Shown piece after piece: positions 12,968 through 19,481 of a stretch of DNA of 21,465 nt (the stretch's first letter is position 1; each line of letters opens with the position of its first letter). Location of the stretch: positions 1-21,465 of the forward strand of contig CAKRPI010000032.1 in NCBI GenBank assembly GCA_934376945.1, read 5' to 3'. The stretch is from an uncultured Lachnospiraceae bacterium (GTDB lineage Bacteria; Bacillota; Clostridia; Lachnospirales; Lachnospiraceae). Both the position numbers and the translations under genes were made by a program. The notes beneath the pieces are model-generated. The model had not been told where the DNA came from. It made no database searches and saw only the letters and a list, made by a program, of their open reading frames with translations.

Positions 12968-13231
12968 TTAAACGCCATACATTATCATTCTATTGCACCT
13001 CTCCCACATGTAAGCAATTCGTATTTTTTCTTCTTTTGCGCAAGCCGAACATGCCTTTAATTTCCATTTGGTACGTCTGCCAACTACCACAAACTTTACT
13101 CTTTCCCTGTAGTTTAAGACAAGTGTAATGGGAGATATTTCATTTTCATCTTGATAGACACGTCTTTCTACTCCATACTTCGCAGCCTTCTTTAGCTTGC
13201 GAGGAATGCGATTCTTAAGCCTAATCTTCAT
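12968..13231 (-). CDS. Small basic protein with CxxC, 87 aa
   Basis: The N-terminus is very basic (MKIRLKNRIPRKLKKAAKYG), followed by strands (ISPITLVLNYRERVKFVVVG) and KWKLKACSACAKEEKIRIAY. The pair CSAC plus a later Cys could bind zinc, but a full four-ligand site is not visible. It is the last gene of the leftward cluster, coupled to the gene before it by ATGA overlap. No family is assigned; nucleic-acid binding is plausible. Confidence 0.7.
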   Translation of the reverse strand: MKIRLKNRIPRKLKKAAKYGVERRVYQDENEISPITLVLNYRERVKFVVVGRRTKWKLKACSACAKEEKIRIAYMWERCNRMIMYGV

Positions 13232-13512
13232 AATAATTCTTCTTTTTCAAATTCTGTTTTTGGAACACGATAATAAACTGCTTTTCCAAAGAATTCTTCT
13301 ACGCCTTTTAAAGGCATTTCTTTTTCTAAAATATCATGTACCTTCGTGCCTTTTCTAACACTAATAGATATATAATCATATCCATCATTTATTAGTAATG
13401 GCGAGTTGTTTGTCATATACACCCTTCCATTCTTGGAAAGATTACTATGATTTCTTGAAGGCTGATAGTATAACCCACTAGCCTTATGTTTGATTCTGTA
13501 AGGTTTTACCAT
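13228..13512 (-). CDS. Small protein, 94 aa
   Basis: The N-terminus, MVKPYRIKHKASGLYYQPSR, has the pattern of a short phage family (IKHK.TGLY......NLSKKGKVYTT). HSNLSKNGRVYMTNNSPLLI follows, then a C-terminal strand region. I recognise this only as a small protein repeatedly found in Bacteroidota phages; the function is unknown. It is translationally coupled to the next gene through a 4-nt overlap and lies 2 nt from the preceding microprotein. Confidence 0.75.
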   Translation of the reverse strand: MVKPYRIKHKASGLYYQPSRNHSNLSKNGRVYMTNNSPLLINDGYDYISISVRKGTKVHDILEKEMPLKGVEEFFGKAVYYRVPKTEFEKEELL

Positions 13513-13514
13513 AA

Positions 13515-13598
13515 CTATTCCTTTCTTCTACGATTTTTCAAATGCAATGCTAAAGCACAAAATGATAACAATAGCACTAATAATTGTCCTGCTTCCAT
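13515..13598 (-). CDS. Membrane microprotein, 27 aa
   Basis: MEAGQLLVLLLSFCALALHL followed by KNRRRKE: one hydrophobic helix and a basic tail, so an N-out/C-in single-pass topology is expected. AGGAAAAGTAAT precedes the ATG. The TAG stop is 2 nt from the next start. The tight fit between two co-directional genes supports it. The function is unknown. Confidence 0.55.
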   Translation of the reverse strand: MEAGQLLVLLLSFCALALHLKNRRRKE

Positions 13599-13613
13599 AT
13601 TACTTTTCCTCCA

Positions 13614-13862
13614 TTATTTCTTTTTAGTTAAACTTATCGCCTTAGCAATGCGGTGGTCTCGGAATAAATCTTTTCCCCATCTTTCTTTGCGAATTTCTTG
13701 AATCCTTTTTAATGGTCTATAAGCATAATGTCTTAGATACCAATAATGAGACTTTTTGCTCAGAATATCCAATTCTTCTAGTTCTTTATCCCATGACAGG
13801 TTTCGTTTGACAACTTTGCGAAAGTCGCAAGCCATTATCTTCTTAGCCAATCTAACCTTCAT
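13614..13862 (-). CDS. Small basic protein, 82 aa
   Basis: ATG 13862, preceded by GAGGTGAG, is preferred over a GTG at 13868. The sequence is rich in Lys, Arg, Trp and Tyr (MKVRLAKKIMACDFRKVVKR, KKSHYWYLRHYAYRPLKRIQ, EIRKERWGKDLFRDHRIAKA). Its composition suggests nucleic-acid binding. It overlaps the end of the upstream gene by 11 nt. No family is recognised. Confidence 0.7.
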   Translation of the reverse strand: MKVRLAKKIMACDFRKVVKRNLSWDKELEELDILSKKSHYWYLRHYAYRPLKRIQEIRKERWGKDLFRDHRIAKAISLTKKK

Positions 13863-14034
13863 GCTCACCTCGCTTTCTTGTTCTTATTCTAACATTAAGT
13901 TCCCAAAACAAAAAGTTTATACTAATTTCATAGATAACTCTTCGGGGAGTCCATACGATTAAAGTCGGCATGAGATAAAAGCAACTATCGTATTTTGTTA
14001 TAAGATATTTGAAACTAAAACTTACCTTTTTCAT
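13852..14034 (-). CDS. Small basic protein, 60 aa
   Basis: It begins MKKVSFSFKYLITKYDSCFY, then an apolar middle (LMPTLIVWTPRRVIYEISIN), and ends in an Arg/Lys-rich tail. The start is 3 nt after the HNH gene stop and shares the leader word TAGCGTATGAAAAAGG with that gene. It overlaps the next gene by 11 nt. No recognised family, and it is less certain than its neighbours. Confidence 0.55.
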   Translation of the reverse strand: MKKVSFSFKYLITKYDSCFYLMPTLIVWTPRRVIYEISINFLFWELNVRIRTRKRGEHEG

Positions 14035-14037
14035 ACG

Positions 14038-14718
14038 CTACATCTTTTTATTCTGTAAATACGTCAAGCACTCCTTGGCGATAGTGCTTTCTGCCTTGGA
14101 ATATTCATCATCGTATAATGATTCGTTTCCATCATACCTAGAAAGGTATTTCTTTCGTTTCCTGTCTGCATCAGCCATGATTTTAAGCTTTGCGACAATC
14201 ACTTCATTACTTGTTACCTTACCAAGGAACCACAACAGATTAGTTAACGCTAACTTGTTTGGTTCATAATTGTCAACATCGGATAATTCTGAAAGCCTTC
14301 CTTGAATGTGTTTCGTAAGTCTATCTTTATAATTCATACATTCTTCAAAATAGAATACGATAGGCTTATCGAAAGAAGGAGTAAGCAGACCATAAGCGAT
14401 ACTCATACTTACTTGGAACTTTGCAGCGCCTCTAAGCAAACCTTTCGCCTGTTCTTTTATAGATTCACGGAATTGTTCGATACTCATATCCCGCTTTCTA
14501 AAGTTACAGGCTCGGCAAGAAGGCATGTAGTTCTCCATACTATCCTCACCATGAGAAACGACATACTTACCTTCCTTATCACTCCAACGAGGGTAACCGC
14601 CACGATTCTTAGGAACGAAATGGTCTACTTGCATATCTTCAAGCTTTATTTCTTTTCCGCAGTATGCACAATGATGGCTGTACTTTTCCCACACCTTGAT
14701 TCTATCTTCCTTTTTCAT
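14038..14718 (-). CDS. HNH endonuclease domain protein, 226 aa
   Basis: Residues about 1-80 are an HNH nuclease: CAYCGK (Cys pair near 18-21), MQVDHFVPKNRGG (the DH of the active site), then ENYMPSCRACNFRKRDMSIE (the Asn and second Cys pair). The metal-binding CxxC...CxxC and D-H...N pattern is complete. The C-terminal 140 residues are mostly helical with an unassigned domain (KPIVFYFEECMNYKDRLTKH). Such free-standing HNH proteins serve in phage packaging, homing or defence. The position in an accessory cluster far from terminase favours defence or homing, which is inference. Confidence 0.88.
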   Translation of the reverse strand: MKKEDRIKVWEKYSHHCAYCGKEIKLEDMQVDHFVPKNRGGYPRWSDKEGKYVVSHGEDSMENYMPSCRACNFRKRDMSIEQFRESIKEQAKGLLRGAAKFQVSMSIAYGLLTPSFDKPIVFYFEECMNYKDRLTKHIQGRLSELSDVDNYEPNKLALTNLLWFLGKVTSNEVIVAKLKIMADADRKRKKYLSRYDGNESLYDDEYSKAESTIAKECLTYLQNKKM

Positions 14719-14733
14719 ACGCTATAGTTTTTA

Positions 14734-14853
14734 TCAAAACCTTCTGCCTTTCAGAAACGCCATTTTTTTATGGTGTTCAGCCGCATCTTGCAATTTACGG
14801 AGAAGTTCTTCCTGTGCCCAACGCAGTTTGGCATCAGTCAGATACTTATCCAT
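14734..14853 (-). CDS. Small helical protein, 39 aa
   Basis: MDKYLTDAKLRWAQEELLRK-LQDAAEHHKKMAFLKGRRF is a single amphipathic, basic helix ending at TGA. Its start overlaps the stop of the upstream gene by 8 nt, a common arrangement in this cluster. The HNH gene starts 15 nt after its stop. No family is recognised. Confidence 0.6.
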   Translation of the reverse strand: MDKYLTDAKLRWAQEELLRKLQDAAEHHKKMAFLKGRRF

Positions 14854-15136
14854 TACCTTTGTCAACCTTTCCATTCTTCTCGTTCATTTTAGCGATGCGT
14901 TTATTGTAAGCATCGTAGTCTTGTTTACTAATCTCAATAACGCTCTGAATGACTACTGTTCCGCTAACAATATCATCCTTGAACTTCTCTTCCACGTCCG
15001 TGATGATGTTCATGAGAGGATAGAACTTAATATCCTTCTTTTCCCCTCTAACGCTACACGTAACCGAATTAACACTAACTAAGCCATTCTTACGCATGAA
15101 GGATGCTACTGCATAATAATATCTTTCAATTTCCAT
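14846..15136 (-). CDS. Small protein of unknown function, 96 aa
   Basis: MEIERYYYAVASFMRKNGLV begins the protein. Strands (SVNSVTCSVRGEKKDIKFYP, GTVVIQSVIEISKQDYDAYN) and a Lys-rich tail follow. The arrangement (helix, strand, strand, strand, helix) is compact but matches no family I recognise. It starts 4 nt after the preceding stop and overlaps the next gene by 8 nt. Confidence 0.74.
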   Translation of the reverse strand: MEIERYYYAVASFMRKNGLVSVNSVTCSVRGEKKDIKFYPLMNIITDVEEKFKDDIVSGTVVIQSVIEISKQDYDAYNKRIAKMNEKNGKVDKGNG

Positions 15137-15140
15137 AATG

Positions 15141-15632
15141 CTAGATATTTCTTTTAATCACGACATTCCATTTATCTTCCGGAAAAATCTGCCGGATTGT
15201 TTCGATACATTTATTTAGTTCTTTTAGTGAACAAAACGCATCTACCATGTCACCTTCTTTGTACCATTCCCATCTTTTAGTGTCTGCCACCTCCTCTTTT
15301 GAAAGAGGTCTTACAATACTCGCCTTGAAACTCTGAAACTCGTTAGGAACTTTTACACCACCAAGGCTTCCTCCTACAATTTGGTTTCCGTTTCTGTTTT
15401 CAACAGAAATACTAATAGAGCAGTAGTAGTGCTCTGCTCCACCACAATAACCGATATAAGAAGTTATGTGAAACTCCACATCACGCTTTCCTTTCGTATA
15501 TACACCCGTTGTGGTATATTGTACACCATTAAGGCAGAAGGTAAATCCTTCTCCAATCGTGCTAGGAATAGGAGCTTCCATTTCTGTAATATCAGTCCCA
15601 CGTTCCACTTGAATCATATCTTTCCAACTCAT
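15141..15632 (-). CDS. Protein of unknown function, 163 aa
   Basis: Mostly beta-strand: EGFTFCLNGVQYTTTGVYTK, DVEFHITSYIGYCGGAEHYY, CSISISVENRNGNQIVGGSL. A helical C-terminal part (SLKELNKCIETIRQIFPEDK) follows. Four cysteines are scattered without a zinc pattern. No signal peptide, membrane segment or catalytic motif is seen. It lies in the middle of the leftward accessory cluster. Confidence 0.76.
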   Translation of the reverse strand: MSWKDMIQVERGTDITEMEAPIPSTIGEGFTFCLNGVQYTTTGVYTKGKRDVEFHITSYIGYCGGAEHYYCSISISVENRNGNQIVGGSLGGVKVPNEFQSFKASIVRPLSKEEVADTKRWEWYKEGDMVDAFCSLKELNKCIETIRQIFPEDKWNVVIKRNI

Positions 15633-15664
15633 AGTTCTTATCTGTTTAAATTGTTATACATTCG

Positions 15665-16023
15665 TTACTTCTTATTATCGAATTTGTTACCAACAACATA
15701 CCATCCAAATCTTATAATAAGTTTTCCTAGAGGAGGCTGAGAACTATTAATCTCATCTAGTGCTTCGAAGCTGCATAAATGATTATTCCATTCTATTGTA
15801 TGTTCTATACCAAAATATGGGTCTTTAATAATGTCTCCTTCCCAAACTTCTCTGCCCTTGCAGTCTTTTAGCCCTGTGAACTGACAGATGGTCGAAGGGT
15901 CAACTTCACGAGCACAACTACCATCTAGCTCGATTATGATAGCACCTTCGATTGTGTGTATTAGGTCTCCCTCACTCCACTTTCAATCCCTTTTGCCTTG
16001 AATTTAATGTTCTCGATTTCCAT
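15665..16023 (-). pseudogene. yopX: YopX-family gene with a single-base frameshift
   Basis: From ATG 16023 the frame gives MEIENIKFKAKGIESGVRET and then stops (TAA). In the next frame the gene continues WSEGDLIHTIEGAIIELDGS, TICQFTGLKDCKGREVWEGD and ends FGWYVVGNKFDNKK at 15665. This is the complete YopX signature. Restoring one A in the run within GAAAGTGG (about 15981-15986) would join the two parts as GIEKWSEGDL. It is therefore a recent frameshift, a sequencing or assembly error in a short A-run, or slippage-dependent expression. An intact divergent YopX is at 11917-12300. Confidence 0.85.
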
Positions 16024-16258
16024 AAGCTTTAAATTTTTTACGAAACAACGGATTAACTCTTTTTCTGAACTCAACAAGCGTAGTTGGATATTTCGCTTTC
16101 GTCTTGTGATAATGCCTGTAGCGGTGTATCTTCCAAAAAGAATTTACGAAGTCCTTACATTTCTTGAAGGTGTAGCAACAAGTGCAATCCTTACATCTAC
16201 CTGTCGAATGCGTCCAGCAGTATGCAAAAATAAGACGCTCTTTTATAAAACTTCCCAT
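16004..16258 (-). CDS. Cysteine-rich basic protein, 84 aa
   Basis: The N-terminal part has AYCWTHSTGRCKDCTCCYTF and KKCKDFVNSFWKIHRYRHYH: six cysteines and several histidines within about 40 residues, suggesting a metal-binding domain. The C-terminal half is very basic (KYPTTLVEFRKRVNPLFRKK). It starts 4 nt after the preceding stop and overlaps the YopX start by 20 nt. Nucleic-acid binding is likely; no family is assigned. Confidence 0.65.
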   Translation of the reverse strand: MGSFIKERLIFAYCWTHSTGRCKDCTCCYTFKKCKDFVNSFWKIHRYRHYHKTKAKYPTTLVEFRKRVNPLFRKKFKAYGNREH

Positions 16259-16262
16259 AAGC

Positions 16263-16514
16263 CTACAACTTCTCTAATTTATCCAACAAGTCACTAATAT
16301 TCTTCTCGATGTTGGCGATAACCTTCGCTTTCAGTTCTTTGATAACATTATTACCGAGAAGGTAATCCATATTGCGAATACGTCCGTGGTCGCATCTTTC
16401 TTCAAGATTAACTCTTAAATCCACAGACGGGCGATTTGCAAACCGCAAAAGTTCTCTTTCGCTATCAAGTTGTTCCTTCAGCTTAATAGCTTTCTGTAAA
16501 TCGTCTTCTTTCAT
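16263..16514 (-). CDS. Helical protein, 83 aa
   Basis: MKEDDLQKAIKLKEQLDSER, then LRFANRPSVDLRVNLEERCD, and a helical end (VIKELKAKVIANIEKNISDL). It is probably a helical hairpin or coiled coil. The start is preceded by TAGCGT, as in the HNH and 60-aa genes. An intrinsic terminator-like hairpin at 16519-16550 lies just upstream, so it may need readthrough or its own promoter. Confidence 0.74.
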   Translation of the reverse strand: MKEDDLQKAIKLKEQLDSERELLRFANRPSVDLRVNLEERCDHGRIRNMDYLLGNNVIKELKAKVIANIEKNISDLLDKLEKL

Positions 16515-16518
16515 ACGC

Positions 16519-16550
16519 TAAAATTTAAAAGTCCCCTCCGAAGAGAGGGC
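16519..16550 (-). terminator. Terminator-like hairpin with UUCG loop
   Basis: On the minus strand GCCCTCTC-TTCG-GAGGGGAC forms a stem (one mismatch, one G-T) closed by C(UUCG)G, followed by TTTTAAATTTT. It lies between the lipoprotein gene and the next leftward gene and could terminate or attenuate transcription there. Confidence 0.65.
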
Positions 16551-16556
16551 GATTAG

Positions 16557-17018
16557 TTACTTAACTATCTTCACTAGGATGGTGTCACGCTTAGGAACGC
16601 TTGCACTCGGCTTGGAAGTCCCCTTCACTATATCGCCAATCTTAGAGAAATTCTTATCAAGAATGATTACATCATCTACGAAAAAATCACTCTCACCACG
16701 ATTGTTGAAAACATTCTTCGCACCCCATACTTGGTGATACTTAATCTTGACCTTCCATCCCTCCACCTGTGCCTTAACCAAGGTGTCGATGAGTTTCTGT
16801 TGGTCGTTGCGGTCATTGTCAATAGAGAAAGCGAATGGCTCTCCACTGGAGTTCATTCCTGTCTGAGTAATGTTCAAGAGACCATCCCAAGAATCCCAAA
16901 AGACACCAGCCTTGCTAAACTTGGTAACTGTACCTACACGCTCTCCGTCAGAGAAGTGCTCCTTACAAGAGGTGAACAAACTTGCGACAACCAAGGTCGC
17001 TAACAAAATCTTCTTCAT
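16557..17018 (-). CDS. Lipoprotein, 153 aa (candidate lysogenic-conversion gene)
   Basis: The N-terminus MKKILLATLVVASLFTSCKE has a classic lipobox (LFTSC, Cys about 18). The mature protein continues EHFSDGERVGTVTKFSKAGV, FWDSWDGLLNITQTGMNSSG and FAFSIDNDRND, a pattern I associate with a small lipoprotein family in Bacteroidota genomes and phages. That family is sometimes misnamed in annotations, and its function is not established. A phage-encoded lipoprotein anchored in the envelope and expressed apart from the late genes suggests receptor masking or superinfection exclusion. This is inference. Confidence 0.85.
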   Translation of the reverse strand: MKKILLATLVVASLFTSCKEHFSDGERVGTVTKFSKAGVFWDSWDGLLNITQTGMNSSGEPFAFSIDNDRNDQQKLIDTLVKAQVEGWKVKIKYHQVWGAKNVFNNRGESDFFVDDVIILDKNFSKIGDIVKGTSKPSASVPKRDTILVKIVK

Positions 17019-17021
17019 AAT

Positions 17022-17471
17022 CTATCTTTTTTTTAGTTTCTGATAAATATCTTTAAGTTTCTCTCTTTGTTTTGCGATGCGCTCCTTTTTCTCCTTCTTA
17101 GTCAACTTCTTAATGACAGGATAATCTTTGATCGCATCAATGAGCATATTTCTTATATCTTCACAGAACACTTCTGTGTTGCTTATCCTAAGAGTTTTGA
17201 TGTTCAAACTCAAAAGTTCCTTATCTCGCAAATCGTCTTTCTCTTGCTTTGCAGCATGAGACCAACCATCAACTTCGATAGCGACTTGTATCTTTGGCAG
17301 ATATATATCAACGAAGTATACATGGTCGTTTACTATGATAGGGTGCTGAATTTTTGCACTCTGTCTTATCTTTCGAGGTAATTTGCTAAACAAAAACCTC
17401 TCTGCTCTTGTTCGAGTAGCTATAAGCTTACTACGATTATTCTTTATCCATTCATTTAAGCTTTTATTCAT
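17022..17471 (-). CDS. DUF559-type (Vsr-like) endonuclease, 149 aa
   Basis: ATG 17471 (MNKSLNEWIKNNRSKL) is preferred to a TTG at 17489. The family pattern is clear: TRAERFLFSKLPRKIRQSAK, then FVDIYLPKIQVAIEVDGWSH with the D...E-x-D catalytic acids of the PD-(D/E)xK fold. DDLRDKELLSLNIKTLRISN (RD...L...TLRI.N.EV) follows. A Lys-rich tail completes it. These nucleases occur in prophages and defence loci. It is the first gene of the leftward cluster, behind a long structured leader. Confidence 0.85.
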   Translation of the reverse strand: MNKSLNEWIKNNRSKLIATRTRAERFLFSKLPRKIRQSAKIQHPIIVNDHVYFVDIYLPKIQVAIEVDGWSHAAKQEKDDLRDKELLSLNIKTLRISNTEVFCEDIRNMLIDAIKDYPVIKKLTKKEKKERIAKQREKLKDIYQKLKKR

Positions 17472-17782
17472 AACTATTTTTATTTTCAATGCTAAAACCG
17501 CTAGGCTAAGAGCCTTCGGATTCTAGAATCCCCCTTATCGCACACGTATGCGATAGCACACAAAAAATTATTTCCGCTGAGGCAATCAACCCCCATCATC
17601 TGGTCACTTGATAATCTACATCGGTTAACCTAAGCAGCTTTCGGTGTAGTTACCGCCTTGCTCGCCTTCTGCTATCAAATCCTGCGATGTCGCCATGCGT
17701 CCTCTTGCGACTTTGGTTTAAAGTCAGCGTAGCCGAGTGGAGTTAACCGACAAACTACCATGACTATCAAAATAACTCGGGG
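17472..17782 (-). ncRNA. Structured leader upstream of the DUF559 gene
   Basis: About 310 nt without a gene. On the minus strand I see CTACACCG/CGATGTAG (7 of 8 pairs, about 17614-17655), TATCGCA-hexaloop-TGCGATA (17536-17555), GGATTC-TA-GAATCC (17518-17531) and GGCT-CTT-AGCC (about 17504-17514). No internal promoter matching TAnnTTTG was found on the minus strand, so this RNA depends on readthrough of the terminator at 17783-17825. Confidence 0.45.
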
Positions 17783-17825
17783 AAAATAAAAATCCCCAAG
17801 TCGTGTGACGCCGACCTAGGGATTT
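17783..17825 (-). terminator. Intrinsic terminator in the leftward leader
   Basis: On the minus strand AAATCCCTAGGTCG (17825-17812) pairs over 14 bp, with two G-T wobbles, with CGACTTGGGGATTT (17803-17790). TTTATTTT follows directly. It lies about 70-110 nt after the promoter and 310 nt before the first gene. It therefore ends a roughly 114-nt RNA or acts as an attenuator. Confidence 0.8.
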
Positions 17826-17901
17826 CGTGATTTATTATATTGAACCTATTGAATACAGGTTGAATATCGAAGTCTTGTATCAATCGTCACATTGACGAGT
17901 G

Positions 17902-17932
17902 CAAAAGTAAGAAAAGTATTTGAAACCGCCAA
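17902..17932 (-). promoter_or_regulatory. Promoter of the leftward accessory cluster or small RNA
   Basis: On the minus strand TTG (17932-17930), a 20-nt spacer and TACTTTTG (17909-17902) match the Bacteroidota consensus. Transcription should start near 17896, at the hairpin CGTCA-ATG-TGACG. Confidence 0.8.
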
Positions 17933-17974
17933 ATTTCAACTTTTGCAAAATATAGTTAAAAAGTAATTAAAAAT

Positions 17975-18005
17975 TTGTGTTATAAAAATGTTATCACTAT
18001 CTTTG
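17975..18005 (+). promoter_or_regulatory. Promoter of the integrase leader
   Basis: TTG (17975-17977), a 20-nt spacer and TATCTTTG (17998-18005) match the consensus exactly. It diverges from the promoter at 17902-17932. The two -33 regions lie in inverted CAAATTT/AAATTTG words, as at the 6.3-kb switch. TGTTATCA, a word repeated before the integrase start, lies just upstream of the -7 box (17989-17996). Confidence 0.8.
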
Positions 18006-18010
18006 CACCC

Positions 18011-18177
18011 GAAAGATAAGTGGCTGATATAGACAGTTTTGTGATGAATTGGTTGTGACCCCAACGGAATCACTTTTTAGGCGTAAAAACGCATCGTTTA
18101 GTCAAGAAAAAATCAAAAAGACAGTCTATATAACGTATTGAATAACAGATACTTATATAGGTTGTCTTTTATTTTTT
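18011..18177 (+). ncRNA. Small RNA or attenuator leader ahead of the integrase
   Basis: The predicted RNA folds as GTGAT...ATCAC with inner TTGG/CCAA (18041-18073), a small GCGT-AAAA-ACGC hairpin, and a long-range stem ATATAGAC (18027-18034)/GTCTATAT (18124-18131). The same GTCTATAT is also the 5' half of a 16-bp terminator stem, so the two folds exclude each other. The RNA would end at about 18177, 169 nt before the integrase ATG. Confidence 0.6.
18117..18177 (+). terminator. Intrinsic terminator before the integrase
   Basis: AAAGACAGTCTATATA (18117-18132) pairs with TATATAGGTTGTCTTT (18154-18169) over 16 bp (two G-T wobbles) with a 21-nt loop, followed by TATTTTTT. Confidence 0.82.
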
Positions 18178-18212
18178 AAAGAGATATGTAACAAAAGATG
18201 ATTTCTTAAACC

Positions 18213-18343
18213 CGTTTAAAACCAGTTTAAACGCATTTTGGGGATAACTATCTGAATAACAACGGTTTATATCTTCCACACAAATTGTTAAATCGGAAGG
18301 TGTGTTATCAATGTGTTATCACCTTGTAAAAAATGTGTTATCA
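18213..18343. other. Candidate attachment-site region: inverted core and phased repeats
   Basis: CGTTTAAA (18213-18220) and TTTAAACG (18226-18233) form a perfect 8-bp inverted repeat around a 5-bp spacer, as in a tyrosine-recombinase core site. TGTGTTATCA occurs at 18301-18310, 18312-18321 and 18334-18343. The offsets are 11 and 22 bp, placing them on one helix face as expected of arm-type sites. The location directly before the integrase fits attP. The crossover sequence cannot be confirmed without attL/attR. Confidence 0.45.
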
Positions 18344-18345
18344 AA

Positions 18346-19479
18346 ATGGCAAAAATTAATTTAAGTATTATTCACAATCGTTTGAAGCGAGCGACCTCAA
18401 AACATGAAGTTTCGGTAGAATTATGCTTTTGTGCCAAGCGTCAAAGGAAGTACTTTTCCACAGGCGTAAAAGTGACAACTACACAATGGTCTGATGCGTC
18501 AAAGATGGTTGTCAAGAGAAAAGATGCGGATGAACTGAATGAAATCATACAGGCATACCGCGCGAGAGCAAACGAAATCATCAGCAAGATGGTTAAGGAA
18601 GGCTGTTGTGACTTAAATGTGGTTATCTCACAGATGAACGGAGAAGACGAAGGAACTTCTTTCATCGAGTACTGCGAGAGAAGACGTAACGAGCGTAAGG
18701 TGTGCGAGCATACCAAGAAACGCTATGATGTCTTTATCAAATTCCTGAAGACGTGGGGAAAGATAAAGTCGTTCCAAGACTGCAACGTGTCGAAGGTGCG
18801 TTCAATGGATGAGTATCTCCACCGACAGGATAAGGCTCAATGCACCATCTACGACTATCACAAGTATCTCAAGTTGTTCATCAACGATGCGATGATAGAC
18901 GGACTTATTGAGCAGAATCCCTACAAGTTCCTACCATTCCATATTGGCAAGGGAGAAAAGCAGTATGTTGATTGTGTCACGGAAGACCAGTTTGCTGCCA
19001 TCAAGAAACTGAAACTCTCAACACCTCATATTCTCCATGCAAGAGATTTGTTTCTCTTCCAATGCTACACCGGACTTGCATACTCTGACCTTGCATCGTT
19101 CGATTATACTAACTGCGAGGAGATTAACGGCAAGATGTTCTACCACGCTAAGAGAACGAAGACAGATACGGATTTTGTATTCCAACTTCTCAAGCCAGCC
19201 CTGGAGTTGCTACAGAAGTATGACTTCAAGCTGCCTAGAATGACGAATCAGAAGTATAATGATTATCTGAAGGCGATCGGGCAGATGGTTGGAGTCGATA
19301 GACTGCATACCCACATGGGTAGAGCAACTGCTGCAACCCTCTTCTTATCGAAGGGAATGCCTATCAATATCGTGGCAAGGGTGCTTGGTCACACTACCTT
19401 GCGCCAGACTACTAGATACGCACGTACATTAAATAAGGACGTACAATCTGCTTTCGATGCTCTCGAAGGCAAGATGTAA
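18346..19479 (+). CDS. int: Tyrosine recombinase (phage integrase), 377 aa
   Basis: ATG 18346 is preferred to GTG 18313, which lies inside the repeats. The N-terminal arm-binding-like domain is about 1-90, with the Bacteroidota pattern RQRKYFSTGVKVTTTQWSDA. A SAM-like core-binding domain is about 100-205 and the catalytic domain about 210-370. Catalytic residues: Lys in HAKRTKTDTDF, HMGR (His 323, Arg 326), LGH (His 349) and nucleophile Tyr 358 in TTRYAR. Box I is TGLAYSDL, with Ala in place of the usual first Arg, as in many Bacteroides element integrases. It likely performs site-specific integration and excision. It is followed by a bidirectional terminator. Confidence 0.93.
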   Translation: MAKINLSIIHNRLKRATSKHEVSVELCFCAKRQRKYFSTGVKVTTTQWSDASKMVVKRKDADELNEIIQAYRARANEIISKMVKEGCCDLNVVISQMNGEDEGTSFIEYCERRRNERKVCEHTKKRYDVFIKFLKTWGKIKSFQDCNVSKVRSMDEYLHRQDKAQCTIYDYHKYLKLFINDAMIDGLIEQNPYKFLPFHIGKGEKQYVDCVTEDQFAAIKKLKLSTPHILHARDLFLFQCYTGLAYSDLASFDYTNCEEINGKMFYHAKRTKTDTDFVFQLLKPALELLQKYDFKLPRMTNQKYNDYLKAIGQMVGVDRLHTHMGRATAATLFLSKGMPINIVARVLGHTTLRQTTRYARTLNKDVQSAFDALEGKM

Positions 19480-19481
19480 AA

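Noticed and set aside
17700..17760. tRNA-like words (GCCGAGTGG) near the divergent promoters
   Set aside because: They resemble a Ser/Leu D-arm but no acceptor, anticodon or T-arm could be paired around them.
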